NCBI RefSeq assembly: GCF_010811875.1
Contig: NZ_VKHP01000079.1
Span: 1 to 34,363 of the forward strand
Direction of reading: 5' to 3'
Length of the DNA stretch: 34,363 bases
DNA from: Bradyrhizobium uaiense
GTDB taxonomy: Bacteria > Pseudomonadota > Alphaproteobacteria > Rhizobiales > Xanthobacteraceae
A program made the translations under genes and the position numbers. Numbering within the stretch: position 1 is the stretch's first letter; the number at the start of each line of letters is the position of its first letter. Under the pieces are notes generated by a model. The model worked only from the letters and a program-made list of their open reading frames with translations, was not told the DNA's origin and did not search any database. This document shows positions 26,119 through 34,363 of the stretch, piece after piece.

Positions 26119-26849
26119 TCGCGAAACTCGCGCTCACCCGAAATCATGGAGGAGATGCTCCGGCGCGACATGATGTCCTCCCGGATCACTGCGTAGATGT
26201 GAACCAGAACAAAGACCAAGATCACCCACAGGCCGAGATGATGCCAGGTATGGACGTCCTGGCTATTCGGCCAGATTGAAAACACCCAGCCGAACAGCCT
26301 GTCCTGCCAACTGTCGCTACCGGCGCCCTGCCCATAAAGTGCAAAGCCTGTGACGATCATGAACGTGATCGTTTGCGTAAACATAAGGAACATTGCGAGC
26401 TGAGCCAGTGGGTTGTGCCCGACGCGTCTGTCGGGCTCAATTGCAAGGAACCCGTACCGGCGAATCTCGTAGTGCACCTCGCGCCAAAAGCACCCGCGCC
26501 AGAGCGGAACACAAAAGATCTGCGTGGCATGTCGATTTCCAATCAGGGCCGAGTAAATGCGCAGAACAAAGCCGACGCTGAGGACATATCCCGCAGAGAA
26601 ATGCGCAAATCGGATATAGCCGAACAGGAAATTGCCGCTTGCTTGTCCCGACATCGCCGGTGTGCCCGTTCCAATCAGATAGCCGGTTAAGGCCAGCATC
26701 AGAATGGCCGCCGCATTGACCCAGTGCCACAGTCGCACCGGCGCGTCATAAACGTAGGCGCCGCGATGGCCGATGCCGCGCTCGGTCGGTGCCGCATCGA
26801 CGGCAGCGGGGAGCTGCCGAGCCTCGTTTCGCATGTCCCTAACGAACAT
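26115..26849 (-). CDS. hupC: Hydrogenase b-type cytochrome HupC
   Basis: A 244-residue membrane cytochrome that takes electrons from HupSL to the quinone pool. It has four hydrophobic helices, beginning at YVYDAPVRLWHWVNAAAILMLALTGYLIG with a haem histidine, and including IRFAHFSAGYVLSVGFVLRIY and a final HTWHHLGLWVILVFVLVHIYAVI helix with further histidines. The longest frame starts at ATG 26849, inside the end of hupL (11-base overlap); ATG 26834, 4 bases after the hupL stop, is equally plausible. Neither has a convincing ribosome site, consistent with coupled translation. Confidence 0.95.
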   Translation of the reverse strand: MFVRDMRNEARQLPAAVDAAPTERGIGHRGAYVYDAPVRLWHWVNAAAILMLALTGYLIGTGTPAMSGQASGNFLFGYIRFAHFSAGYVLSVGFVLRIYSALIGNRHATQIFCVPLWRGCFWREVHYEIRRYGFLAIEPDRRVGHNPLAQLAMFLMFTQTITFMIVTGFALYGQGAGSDSWQDRLFGWVFSIWPNSQDVHTWHHLGLWVILVFVLVHIYAVIREDIMSRRSISSMISGEREFRD

Positions 26850-28629
26850 TGACTAAAGCCATTTCTTGGCCGTCAAGACTCATCACATGGGTCGAGCACG
26901 CCAAGCACGGATCAAAGGAATGGATCGTACGCAAGATCTCCAGGGGTCGCAGCGGATCGGCCAACGGGGTGCCGATCAGCGAGGCTTCAAAGGCGCCAAT
27001 ATTGCCCTTGGGATCGCGAGGAGATCCGTTCCATGTCGTCGGCACGACACATTGATAGTTGTCGATCTTTGTGTCCTTGATCTTGATCCAGTGTCCAAGC
27101 GCACCGCGCGGCGCCTCAGCGAACCCGTAGCCCATGGCCTCCTTGGGCCAGCTTTCCGGCTTCCATCTTGTGACATTGGCAGTTGCCGTATTGCCTGCCT
27201 TAATGTGGACGACCAACTTATCCTGGAAATAACGCAGCTGATGCGCCGCCCACTGACATTCGAGTGCCCGCGCCGCGGTACGGCCGAGCGTCGAGAACAT
27301 CGCCGTCAGGGGAAGATTCAGTCCCTTGAGCAGTCTGTCGGCCGGCTCCTTGAACTCGGCTTTGCCCTGCGCATAACCGATGATGTATCGCGCCAAAGGC
27401 CCGACCTCGACGGCGTGGCCGCGCCAGCGCGGCGCTTTGATCCACGAATACTTGCCGCCTTCGTCGAGTTCCTTGATATCAGTCTGACTGCCCTTGACTT
27501 TTGGCCCGAGCTCGAAACTCGGTTCGGTGATGCCATCCCATGGATGCAGTCCACAGCAATCGTGCGGGTATTTATACCACGAATGCGTGACGAACTCCTG
27601 GATCTGCTCCGGATCACCATGGTCGATCGGCAATATCTCCGTGAGGTTGCCATCAAGGATCACGCCGCGCGGCAGCTTGAGATTGTTCGAAGAACAGTCG
27701 TTGGCGTTTTCGAGGATGTCGCCATAGGACATTACGCTTTTGCTTGAAAGTCCGCCGCCATGGAGCCAATCCTTATAGAACGAGCCGATCATTGCGACGT
27801 CGGGCAGATAGACCTGCTCGACAAACTCGATCGAACGGTCGATGATCGAGGATACGAGATTAAGTCGCTCCATGTTGATCGCACCCACCGCACCAGTTCC
27901 GTCGATGTTGATAGCGCAGGGCACGCCGCCGACCAGCCAGTTCGGATGCGGATTCTTGCCCCCATAGACGGCCTGGATTTTGACGATCTCCTTCTGGAAG
28001 TCGAGCGCTTCCAGATAATGCGCCAGGGCCATCAGGTTCGCCTCCGCTGGAAGCTTGTAGGCCGGATGCCCCCAATAACCGTTCTTGAAGGGACCTAATT
28101 GCCCTGATCCGAAGAATTTAGTCAGCCTGATCTGCAGATCCTTAAAATAGCCAGGAGACGACAACGGCCACGGCGAGATGGACTGCGCCAGCGCGGAGGT
28201 CGACTTGGGGGCGGCCTGGAGCGCGGAGACCACGTCGACCCAATCGAGTGCGTGCAGATGGTAGAAGTGCACGAGATGATCATGCACGAGCAAGCACAGC
28301 TGCATGATGTTTCGGATCGAATTGGCATTCTCCGGAATCGTGATCCCTAACGCATTCTCAACCGCGCGCACGGAGGTCAGCGCATGGGTGCCGGTGCAGA
28401 CACCGCAAATCCGCTCAGTAAACGCCCAGGCGTCGCGTGGATCGCGCCCGCGCAGGATGACTTCGATGCCACGCCACATCGTCCCGCTCGAAACCGCATT
28501 GCGGATCACGTTGTCGGCATCGACATTGGCTTCGACACGCAGGTGGCCTTCGATGCGCGTCAACGGATCGATGACAATTCGCTTGCCGGAGCGATCGAGA
28601 TTGAACCCATTTGGTATCTGTCCGGCCAC
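26839..28629 (-). CDS. hupL: Uptake [NiFe]-hydrogenase large subunit HupL
   Basis: The 596-residue catalytic subunit that oxidises hydrogen at the NiFe site. The N-terminal nickel ligands are Cys75 and Cys78 in RICGVCTGTH, and the C-terminal ones Cys575 and Cys578 in DPCLACSTH. Processing is expected after His581, releasing a 15-residue tail (VMSLDGQEMALVNVR) cut by HupD. The start is a GTG at 28629 (MAGQIPNGFNLD), 23 bases after the hupS stop, with AGAGGGCGAC upstream. It has no signal of its own and would be exported bound to HupS. Confidence 0.98.
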   Translation of the reverse strand: MAGQIPNGFNLDRSGKRIVIDPLTRIEGHLRVEANVDADNVIRNAVSSGTMWRGIEVILRGRDPRDAWAFTERICGVCTGTHALTSVRAVENALGITIPENANSIRNIMQLCLLVHDHLVHFYHLHALDWVDVVSALQAAPKSTSALAQSISPWPLSSPGYFKDLQIRLTKFFGSGQLGPFKNGYWGHPAYKLPAEANLMALAHYLEALDFQKEIVKIQAVYGGKNPHPNWLVGGVPCAINIDGTGAVGAINMERLNLVSSIIDRSIEFVEQVYLPDVAMIGSFYKDWLHGGGLSSKSVMSYGDILENANDCSSNNLKLPRGVILDGNLTEILPIDHGDPEQIQEFVTHSWYKYPHDCCGLHPWDGITEPSFELGPKVKGSQTDIKELDEGGKYSWIKAPRWRGHAVEVGPLARYIIGYAQGKAEFKEPADRLLKGLNLPLTAMFSTLGRTAARALECQWAAHQLRYFQDKLVVHIKAGNTATANVTRWKPESWPKEAMGYGFAEAPRGALGHWIKIKDTKIDNYQCVVPTTWNGSPRDPKGNIGAFEASLIGTPLADPLRPLEILRTIHSFDPCLACSTHVMSLDGQEMALVNVR

Positions 28630-28652
28630 CGTCGCCCTCTTCTCAATTCCGT

Positions 28653-29744
28653 TTACTTTGGTGGAGCTGTGCGATCCGGCTTGTTGGTCAACCGCTTCAC
28701 GGCGGTGACCGCCGCATGGGCGGCGACGGTCAGCCCAACCACCCCGGCAGCAGCCATACCAATCTGATCGGCGTTCTTCTCAATGCCGAACTGCTTGATG
28801 GTCGTGAGTCGGTCGTAAAATGAACCCTTGTCCCAAAAGCCGTCTTCGGAGCAACTGAGGCAGCCGTGGCCGGATTGAATCGGAAATGAAACACCGCCGT
28901 TCCACCGAAGGGCCGAACAGGCATTGTAGGTGGTTGGCCCCTTGCAGCCCATCTTGTAGAGGCAATAACCCTTGCGCGCGCACTCATCGTCCCACTCTTC
29001 GACGAATTGGCCGGCGTCGAAATGGGAACGTCGATAGCATTTGTCGTGAATGCGCTCGGAATAAAACATCTTTGGGCGCCCTTGGCGATCGAGCTCCGGA
29101 AGCTTTCCGAACGTGGTGATGAAAGTCACCAAGCCGCTCATGACCTCTGCGATAGGCGGACACCCGGGTACCTTGATGATCGGCTTGTTCTTGATCACCT
29201 GATCGATCGGCGCAGCGCCAGTCGGATTGGGCTTGGCCGCCTGGACGCATCCCCAGGACGCACACGTGCCCCAAGCGATGATCGCCATCGACTCTTCCGC
29301 CATCGACCTGAGCTTTTCAACGAACGGCTTGCCGCCGTCAATGCAGAACATGCCCCCCTGCTTCAGCGGCGGATTACCTTCGACCGCAAGCACATACTTG
29401 CCTTTATACTTGGCGCGGGCTTCCTCCAGGATGGCTTCAGCCTGCTCTCCTGCCGCCGCCATGATCGTATCGTCATAGTCGAGCGAAATCATCGACAGCA
29501 GCGTGTCTTTGATCAGCGGATGGGCCGAGCGGATGAAGCTTTCCGAGCAGCAGGTGCACTCGAGCCCGTGCAGCCAGATCACGGGTACGCGCGGCTTGGT
29601 CTCCAGGGCGTCGGCAATAGTGCTTGCGGCAAGCGGACCAAGTCCCAAGCTTGCGGCAGTCAAACTGCAGAATTTGTGGAAACTACGACGCGTGATGCCC
29701 TGACGTCTGATCACGCTGTAAAGCGTCTCCGTTGCCCCACCCAT
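28653..29744 (-). CDS. hupS: Uptake [NiFe]-hydrogenase small subunit HupS
   Basis: The 363-residue electron-transfer subunit with three Fe-S clusters. The twin-arginine signal RRSFHKF at residues 19-25 is followed by a hydrophobic stretch and a processing site near ALETKP. The mature part has LECTCCSE, GTCASWGC and VPGCPP for the proximal cluster, and CYRRSHF, GYCLYKMGCKGP and the following Cys/Trp segment for the others. A hydrophobic anchor (MAAAGVVGLTVAAHAAVTAVK) ends the protein. The start ATG 29744 has GAAGGG upstream; an in-frame ATG at 29756 is less likely. It reads very close to Bradyrhizobium HupS as I recall it. Confidence 0.97.
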   Translation of the reverse strand: MGGATETLYSVIRRQGITRRSFHKFCSLTAASLGLGPLAASTIADALETKPRVPVIWLHGLECTCCSESFIRSAHPLIKDTLLSMISLDYDDTIMAAAGEQAEAILEEARAKYKGKYVLAVEGNPPLKQGGMFCIDGGKPFVEKLRSMAEESMAIIAWGTCASWGCVQAAKPNPTGAAPIDQVIKNKPIIKVPGCPPIAEVMSGLVTFITTFGKLPELDRQGRPKMFYSERIHDKCYRRSHFDAGQFVEEWDDECARKGYCLYKMGCKGPTTYNACSALRWNGGVSFPIQSGHGCLSCSEDGFWDKGSFYDRLTTIKQFGIEKNADQIGMAAAGVVGLTVAAHAAVTAVKRLTNKPDRTAPPK

Positions 29745-29794
29745 GAACCCTTCCATGTGAGTCGTCGTCGGCAGTAACGAACCGCTGACGCAGC

Positions 29795-29810
29795 AGCAAG
29801 AAACAGGCCA
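29795..29810 (-). promoter_or_regulatory. Sigma-54 promoter of hupS
   Basis: On the minus strand TGGCCTGTTTCTTGCT. GG and GC are ten bases apart and the TTGCT half is perfect. It lies 51 bases upstream of the hupS start, and a NifA site lies 132 bases further upstream. Confidence 0.9.
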
Positions 29811-29941
29811 TCGGAGCGCAACGCTTGACTGGGTGCCAAGCCAGCCTTTCGACTCTTGTCCTATCGGCGAGCCGGCCAGCAAGCCCCAGGCTCGCGCCGT
29901 TGAGCGCTGTCACGCCAGTGATGTCGGGCTTTGAACGTCGA

Positions 29942-29957
29942 TGTGAAAACTTCAACA
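29942..29957 (-). promoter_or_regulatory. NifA upstream activator site (hupS)
   Basis: TGTGAAAACTTCAACA fits TGT-N10-ACA, with extended symmetry around GAAAACTTC. Its distance from the -24 element suits NifA and suggests that hydrogen recycling is switched on with nitrogenase. Confidence 0.75.
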
Positions 29958-30554
29958 GAGCAGCACAATGATTTGCCAATCCAGGGCGACCACGTCATAC
30001 CCGCTTTTGCACGATCGGAACACGCGCGCGCATACCGGTCGTTGAACGAGTTGGTGCAGTTGACGGGCACCGTCCATCTCAATCAGACTTGCTCTCTGCG
30101 GGCCAAATGGGGTTCGATCCGCGTCATAGTCCGACTGCGGAAACACGCCAAAGTGGCAGGCCCAGCGCTGAACAGAACGCGATGCCGAGCCGCGCAGCGC
30201 ACATGCTTTGATCTGCAAGGCGGATCGCTCCGATCTGTCTGTCTTTCAATGTGGCTGCCGCACGGCATTACCAAGGGATCGGGCACCACGGTCTGGATGT
30301 TCTAAAGCGATCATCTAGGAGAGCATCGCGCGGGCCAATCGACGGCAAGCCGCGGTCCTCTTAGCATATCACGACACCGCACTCGCCTGCGAGCGTCTCT
30401 TCGCGATGCCGGAAGCGTCACTTTCGTTCCTAGCACCGGCGAAATCCGGCCGAGGATAGCAGCTCCGGCGCTGAGTTCAGTCATCGGTGTCCAGCGGCAA
30501 CGCCGGTTTCCAACCACCCAAAACTGTCGTCGGGTTCTTTCAACGCCGGGCGAA
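29958..30554. other. Intergenic stretch upstream of the hup control region
   Basis: No gene I can support. A plus-strand frame (29931-30305) crosses the NifA site and has no recognisable motif. No terminator with a T-run is seen after the hydrolase gene. Confidence 0.5.
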
Positions 30555-31817
30555 TTATCGAATTATTCCAGCATAGACGATGTACTGGACTTGTTCGCGA
30601 TAGTACTTGCGGATTTCTCCGGGCGCGGCCGTTCCGACCACCACGATCAGACGCTCCTTCGGGTCGCAGAAAAATTGTGTTCCGTAAGCGCCGGTCCAGG
30701 TGAACTCACCTGGATTGCCCGGAACCGCCGAGATACCCTCGCTTATGCGCACAGCCACTCCGAGTCCAAAGCCGAAGCCGGCACGATGCGCCTCCACATT
30801 GGCGACCTTATTCTTGATCTCCGGCCCGAGGTGGTTGGAGATCATGTGGCGCACCGTCTTCGGGCCGAGAATGCGCTGCCCATCGAGCTCCCCGCCGTTT
30901 AGCAGCATTTGCCCGAAGCGCACATAGTCACCGACTGTCGCAAACGCGCAGGCTCCTCCGCAGTCAAACATTGTCGGACTTTCGAGGAGCTCGATCTCTT
31001 GAGGCTTTCCAGTCAGCGGGTCGTCTGGAAACGGATGCGCGAGGCGTTCTCCTTGTGATGTGGATAAATGGAAAGTGGCATCCTGCATCCCGATCGGCTT
31101 CCACAGGTTGCTGGCAAGATAGTCGCCCAATGGTTGTCCGCTGACCTGTTCCACGACAGCTCCGAGCACGTCGGTCGAGAAGCCGTATTCGAATTCCGTC
31201 CCCGGTTGGTGCGCTAGCGGCAACTTGGTAATGGCCTGGATGAAAGCCTGCTTGTCACCCTTTAGCGGCGGGGCTGCAAAATCCGGGTAGAGACGCGCCA
31301 CTTGGTCTGGACTATCTGGAGGCGCGCCATAGGTGAGACCTGATGTGTGCCGATAAAGATCGTGGATGTAGATCGGAGAACTCTGCGCTTGATACTTTAA
31401 CGAACCGTCAGGCCGTGGCACCGCGACCTTCATGTTTGCGAATTCCGGGTAATAATCCGTGAGCCTGCTCCGTAGAGGCAGGCGACCTTGCTCCATGAGG
31501 GTGAGCCCGGCAACGGCCACCATCGGCTTGGTCATAGATGCAAGCGCGAACATCGCATCGAGCCGCATCGACGATCCTTTTGCAGGATCAAGTTGGCCAT
31601 ACGCCTTGTAATGAATCAGCTTGCCGTCTCGGGCGATTGCAACCACCGCGCCCGGCACGCGCTTGCTTTCGATCTCACGATCGAAGAACTCGTCTAGCTT
31701 GGCAAGGCGTTGCTGAGAAACTCCAACGTCATCGGCCATGGCCTCGGGCAGAGGCGCTGAATGCACTGAATTGAAGCTGATTCCAGCAACCACTGCGGCC
31801 ATAACAAGCTTGTTCAT
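30555..31817 (-). CDS. Serine beta-lactamase-like hydrolase, exported
   Basis: A 420-residue protein of the class C beta-lactamase/esterase fold (EstB-like). A signal peptide spans about residues 1-21 (MNKLVMAAVVAGISFNSVHSA). The catalytic SxxK motif is SMTK at 94-97, the catalytic Tyr is probably Tyr211 (FEYGFSTDVLG), and the WTGAYGTQF segment replaces the HTG or KTG box. True beta-lactamases show YxN, so an esterase or peptidase role is likelier. The start ATG 31817 has GAGGA upstream. It lies 102 bases after modB on the same strand, where modC would be expected, and may be cotranscribed. Confidence 0.88.
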   Translation of the reverse strand: MNKLVMAAVVAGISFNSVHSAPLPEAMADDVGVSQQRLAKLDEFFDREIESKRVPGAVVAIARDGKLIHYKAYGQLDPAKGSSMRLDAMFALASMTKPMVAVAGLTLMEQGRLPLRSRLTDYYPEFANMKVAVPRPDGSLKYQAQSSPIYIHDLYRHTSGLTYGAPPDSPDQVARLYPDFAAPPLKGDKQAFIQAITKLPLAHQPGTEFEYGFSTDVLGAVVEQVSGQPLGDYLASNLWKPIGMQDATFHLSTSQGERLAHPFPDDPLTGKPQEIELLESPTMFDCGGACAFATVGDYVRFGQMLLNGGELDGQRILGPKTVRHMISNHLGPEIKNKVANVEAHRAGFGFGLGVAVRISEGISAVPGNPGEFTWTGAYGTQFFCDPKERLIVVVGTAAPGEIRKYYREQVQYIVYAGIIR

Positions 31818-31919
31818 TCTATCCTCGCCAATAGACGGAGCTGGCTTGCGCTGCTCCAGCTCTGGCATGTCTGGCCTGACAAGCCGAAAGCCACTCGATC
31901 CGGTCTGGCGCGCCTGCGC

Positions 31920-32600
31920 TCATATGCTTCTCGTGGCACCGCGTCTGTCGAGGAGAGCTAAGGTGAAGATGACCGCAAGAGCGAACATCACCATACCGCC
32001 CGCAACCACACTCGCCTCGCGCCAGCGTGATGCTTGGACGTAGTCTATGACGTAGGCTGACAACACCTTGGTGCGCCCAGGAATATTGCCGCCGATCATC
32101 ATCACGACGCCGAATGTGCCGATCGTATGAGCAAAGCCAATCACAGCGGCTTTGACAAACTCCAATCGCGCCAGCGGCAAACCGATGGTAATGAAGGCAT
32201 GCAACGGAGAAACCCGCGCCGCGGCTTCCAGCGGAGGGTCGCCCATCGCAACAAAGGCGTTGCGGATCGGCTGCACCACCAAAGGCAGCGCCGAGAGCAC
32301 CGATCCGACTACGATTCCTGCGAAGGTAAAGGCGAGCGAGCGCTCGCCCCAGAAAGAAGCGAGAAGCCCCCCCGGTCCGCCGGGCCCGAGCAGCACGAGA
32401 ACACAGAAACCGAGTGCCGTCGGCGGTAGCACCAGCAGAAGCGTGATGATCGCTGCCACCGCCTCGCGCAGAACAGTATGTGAACGCGCTAGCCACCACG
32501 CGAGCGGCGCACCAATCACCAAGAGGATGATGGTCGTCACGCTGGCAAGCTCGATCGTAAGCGCAACGGATTGCCAAATCTCTGCCGAAAACGCATCCAT
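31920..32600 (-). CDS. modB: Molybdate ABC transporter permease ModB
   Basis: A 226-residue inner-membrane permease with five or six hydrophobic helices. LLVLPPTALGFCVLVLLGPGG and LEAAARVSPLHAFITIGLPLAR are typical of ModB, the second being the ABC-permease EAA loop that contacts ModC. ATG 32600 follows the stop of the upstream 55-codon frame by 5 bases. Neither a complete modA nor a modC lies beside it. Its upstream region has a sigma-54 promoter and NifA site. It may work with partners encoded elsewhere or be decaying. Confidence 0.93.
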   Translation of the reverse strand: MDAFSAEIWQSVALTIELASVTTIILLVIGAPLAWWLARSHTVLREAVAAIITLLLVLPPTALGFCVLVLLGPGGPGGLLASFWGERSLAFTFAGIVVGSVLSALPLVVQPIRNAFVAMGDPPLEAAARVSPLHAFITIGLPLARLEFVKAAVIGFAHTIGTFGVVMMIGGNIPGRTKVLSAYVIDYVQASRWREASVVAGGMVMFALAVIFTLALLDRRGATRSI

Positions 32601-32605
32601 AGGCG

Positions 32606-32773
32606 TCAGCCCCCCAGTGAGAGACGGTCGCCGTCTCGGGGCAGTGATCGCCTACACATCCGGCGCGCCGAGGCATAGGGCGCGCAGCGCCTCTTAGTGG
32701 TGCGGACCTTCGCAGCGGCCACTACATTGACGCGCGTCGTTTTCGCGAGCAAGAGCAGCGTCGCAAACTTCAT
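32606..32773 (-). pseudogene. Short ORF, likely remnant of modA
   Basis: A 55-codon frame starts at ATG 32773 (MKFATLLLLA) with AGGAG upstream. It begins like the signal peptide of ModA and TTRVNVVAAAKVRT resembles the start of mature ModA, but the rest (RRCAPYASARRMC...) is unlike any part of that 250-residue protein. An internal deletion of modA leaving its start and promoter is the simplest reading. The match is short, so the modA link is moderate. Confidence 0.45.
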
Positions 32774-32838
32774 AGGAAACTCCTGTCCCGGGGCCGCTTC
32801 GACCGGTCTTGACGGCGGCAGCTCCTCGCTCGTCATCC

Positions 32839-32854
32839 AGCAATTCCTGTGCCG
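32839..32854 (-). promoter_or_regulatory. Sigma-54 promoter of the mod unit
   Basis: On the minus strand CGGCACAGGAATTGCT. It matches TGGCAC-N5-TTGCT except for the first base. It lies 66 bases upstream of the modA-like start, with a NifA site 104 bases further upstream. Confidence 0.8.
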
Positions 32855-32957
32855 CTTGCGCAATGTGGTGCGTTCTAGGCTCAACGTGAGAAAATACGCA
32901 CAGACGACGAGTTCGCTGTGGAGTGGATCTTGCGCTCTGTCAGGTTTCCGGCATCTT

Positions 32958-32973
32958 TGTTCCCGAGCAGACA
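32958..32973 (-). promoter_or_regulatory. NifA upstream activator site (mod)
   Basis: TGTTCCCGAGCAGACA fits TGT-N10-ACA. Its placement ahead of a near-perfect -24/-12 element suggests that molybdate uptake was tied to nitrogenase expression. Confidence 0.75.
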
Positions 32974-33350
32974 GCGACGGCACAATGATGCGGCAGAGTT
33001 TGACGCCCTCAGGTTTGTTATTGGATCTTACGGCGCTTCATGATCACTCGACGCGATCCTTAAGTGGATTCTGTTTCGAAAATTGCCCCGGTCGTTTAGA
33101 GTTCGCTCGAACGCGGGCGCGGCTGAGCGCAAGCACAACCCGCCACAGTCCCATTTACGATAATGGACGCGGCTGGTAGCAAGGGTATCGGAATTCATGC
33201 CTTGCTGGACATTGCCGCAAAGGACCTCCAAGTAGCGACGCCTTCATCCGGTAATCATGTGCGCACCGTGATAAACGAGCGCACAACCTTGCGGCATGCA
33301 GCTAGTTGTGCCGGAGGCAGGACCTGCCGCCGAAAACGGTTTGCAGCGAC
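32974..33350. other. Intergenic stretch with inverted repeats
   Basis: No gene I can support. It holds an inverted repeat at 33281-33311 (GCACAAC and GTTGTGC arms, 17-base loop) and a tight palindrome GGCAGGACCTGCC at 33316-33328, both just beyond the reductase stop. Neither is followed by a T-run on the minus strand, so an intrinsic terminator is doubtful. Confidence 0.4.
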
Positions 33351-34331
33351 CTACAGAGCGTCCGGGCGGTGCCGTATATCGACCGTGATAGTGCCCCGGG
33401 CGCGAGAGACACATGCACAGATCTTTTCGTTCGCGCGTTTCTGCGGCTCGCTGAAGAAGACGTCACGGTGATCAAGCTCACCGTCGATCTTGATGATGTC
33501 GATGGCGCAAACACCACACTCGCCGCGCCGGCAATCCGCAATCACCTCGCAACCGGATTCATTGAGTACGTCCAGCAGCGAGCGATCACTCGGAATTTCT
33601 ATTTCGAGGTTCCTATCGACAAAGCGAACCCGAAATCCTTCAGTCGGCAGCGAGCCGCTCGACCCGAAGGTTTCGTAGCGCAGGTCGGACACCGTTCGTC
33701 CTGCGCTATCCCAGGCCCGGCGCGCGGCATCGAGCATCCGCATCGGACCGCACAACATGGTCAAGGCGTCAGGCGGCAGCGAGGCGAACAGATTATCGAA
33801 ATTGAGCCGGCGCCCCTCATTGCCTACATGGACAATAAGCCGCTCGTTCAGCAAGGGGGCGAGGACATCCAAATAGGCGGCTTGCTCGCGCGAGGGCACA
33901 GCATAATGCAGCGTGAAATCGGCATCGCGGCGGGCGAGCACCTGAGCTGCCCCAACCAGTGGCGTAATGCCGATGCCGCCCGCGATCAGGCAGTAGTGCC
34001 GGCGCGCCCAGTCGATCTGCAGCAACGAGGCAGGCAATGTGATGCTCAGCCGAGCACCCGGCGCAAGGGACCACATGTACCGCGAGCCGCCGCGGGTGTC
34101 CTCGGCGCGGCGCACCGCGATACGATAGCCGCCTCGGTCGGCTTCGCCGACCAGCGAGTAAGACCGCGTCTCTGGGCGCCCATCGATAGTGACAGCGACA
34201 TTGATATGGCTGCCGACCGGATAGGTCGCGCCATCAAAGCTTTCCGGTCTGATTAGCAACTCGCGGATCGAAGGCGTCAGATCGCGCGTCGCGACAAGGG
34301 TTGCCGGTATCCAGCTTTCAATGAACCGCAT
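33351..34331 (-). CDS. Phthalate dioxygenase reductase-type FMN/2Fe-2S oxidoreductase
   Basis: A 326-residue electron-transfer protein of the VanB/PDR family. The FMN-binding motif is RSYSLV at 56-61 and the NAD-binding motif is GGIGITP at 118-124. The C-terminal plant-type ferredoxin domain has Cys267, Cys272 and Cys275 (CRRGECGVC), with the fourth cysteine at 305 or 307. Such proteins pass electrons from NADH to a Rieske oxygenase, such as an O-demethylase. No oxygenase gene is in the window; it may lie beyond the right edge. ATG 34331 has AAAGGAA upstream. It reads into the mod region and has no evident link to nitrogen fixation. Confidence 0.93.
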   Translation of the reverse strand: MRFIESWIPATLVATRDLTPSIRELLIRPESFDGATYPVGSHINVAVTIDGRPETRSYSLVGEADRGGYRIAVRRAEDTRGGSRYMWSLAPGARLSITLPASLLQIDWARRHYCLIAGGIGITPLVGAAQVLARRDADFTLHYAVPSREQAAYLDVLAPLLNERLIVHVGNEGRRLNFDNLFASLPPDALTMLCGPMRMLDAARRAWDSAGRTVSDLRYETFGSSGSLPTEGFRVRFVDRNLEIEIPSDRSLLDVLNESGCEVIADCRRGECGVCAIDIIKIDGELDHRDVFFSEPQKRANEKICACVSRARGTITVDIRHRPDAL

Positions 34332-34363
34332 GCAGATTCCTTTACTCGCCTGCCATCCTGATA

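Noticed and set aside
29931..30305. Plus-strand 124-codon frame upstream of hupS
   Set aside because: It spans the hupS NifA site and resembles no protein I know.

Overview
The window is alphaproteobacterial. Its genes most resemble those of Bradyrhizobium: the NifD and HupS proteins read very close to B. japonicum sequences I recall, and the hup/hyp gene order is rhizobial. This rests on recognition, not on a database search. The theme is nitrogen fixation and its support functions. The left edge (1-1206, minus) is the 5' part of nifD, with a -24/-12 (sigma-54) promoter and two NifA upstream activator sites (UAS, TGT-N10-ACA). No nifH lies just upstream, which fits the split nifH / nifDKENX layout of symbiotic bradyrhizobia.

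Region 1.6-9.1 kb is a catabolic island unrelated to nitrogen fixation. It has a divergent GcvA-like LysR regulator, then on the plus strand a short-chain dehydrogenase, a split transketolase (two subunits), a TRAP substrate-binding protein and a fused DctQ-DctM permease. It ends in gene debris, including a broken IS5-type transposase.

Region 9.1-14.6 kb (minus) is fdxN-sufBCDS: a 2[4Fe-4S] ferredoxin and a SUF iron-sulfur assembly operon, with a UAS upstream of fdxN. Region 15.0-16.4 kb is alanine dehydrogenase with its own sigma-54 promoter candidate, UAS and a clear intrinsic terminator.

Region 16.6-30.0 kb (minus) is the uptake hydrogenase cluster hupSLCDF-G-H-(small ORF)-K-hypABFCDE. 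Genes are tightly packed, many with ATGA overlaps. hupS has a -24/-12 promoter and a UAS. A second, consensus-perfect -24/-12 promoter lies between hupF and hupG. hupG is frameshifted by a perfect 16-bp tandem duplication. hupE, hupI and hupJ are not seen; a 30-codon ORF occupies the hupI/hupJ position.

Region 30.5-34.3 kb (minus) holds a phthalate-dioxygenase-reductase-type flavoprotein, a decayed modA start plus intact modB with their own UAS and -24/-12 promoter, and a serine beta-lactamase-like hydrolase where modC would be expected.

Taken together, five transcription units (nifD, fdxN-suf, ald, hupS, mod) carry NifA-type signals. They would supply the MoFe protein, electrons and Fe-S clusters, ammonium disposal as alanine, hydrogen recycling and molybdate. 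The most notable finds are this regulon, the broken hupG beside a perfect sigma-54 promoter, the doubly coupled 30-codon ORF, the eroded NifA-type mod operon, and a sugar or sugar-acid catabolic island of unknown substrate next to nifD.
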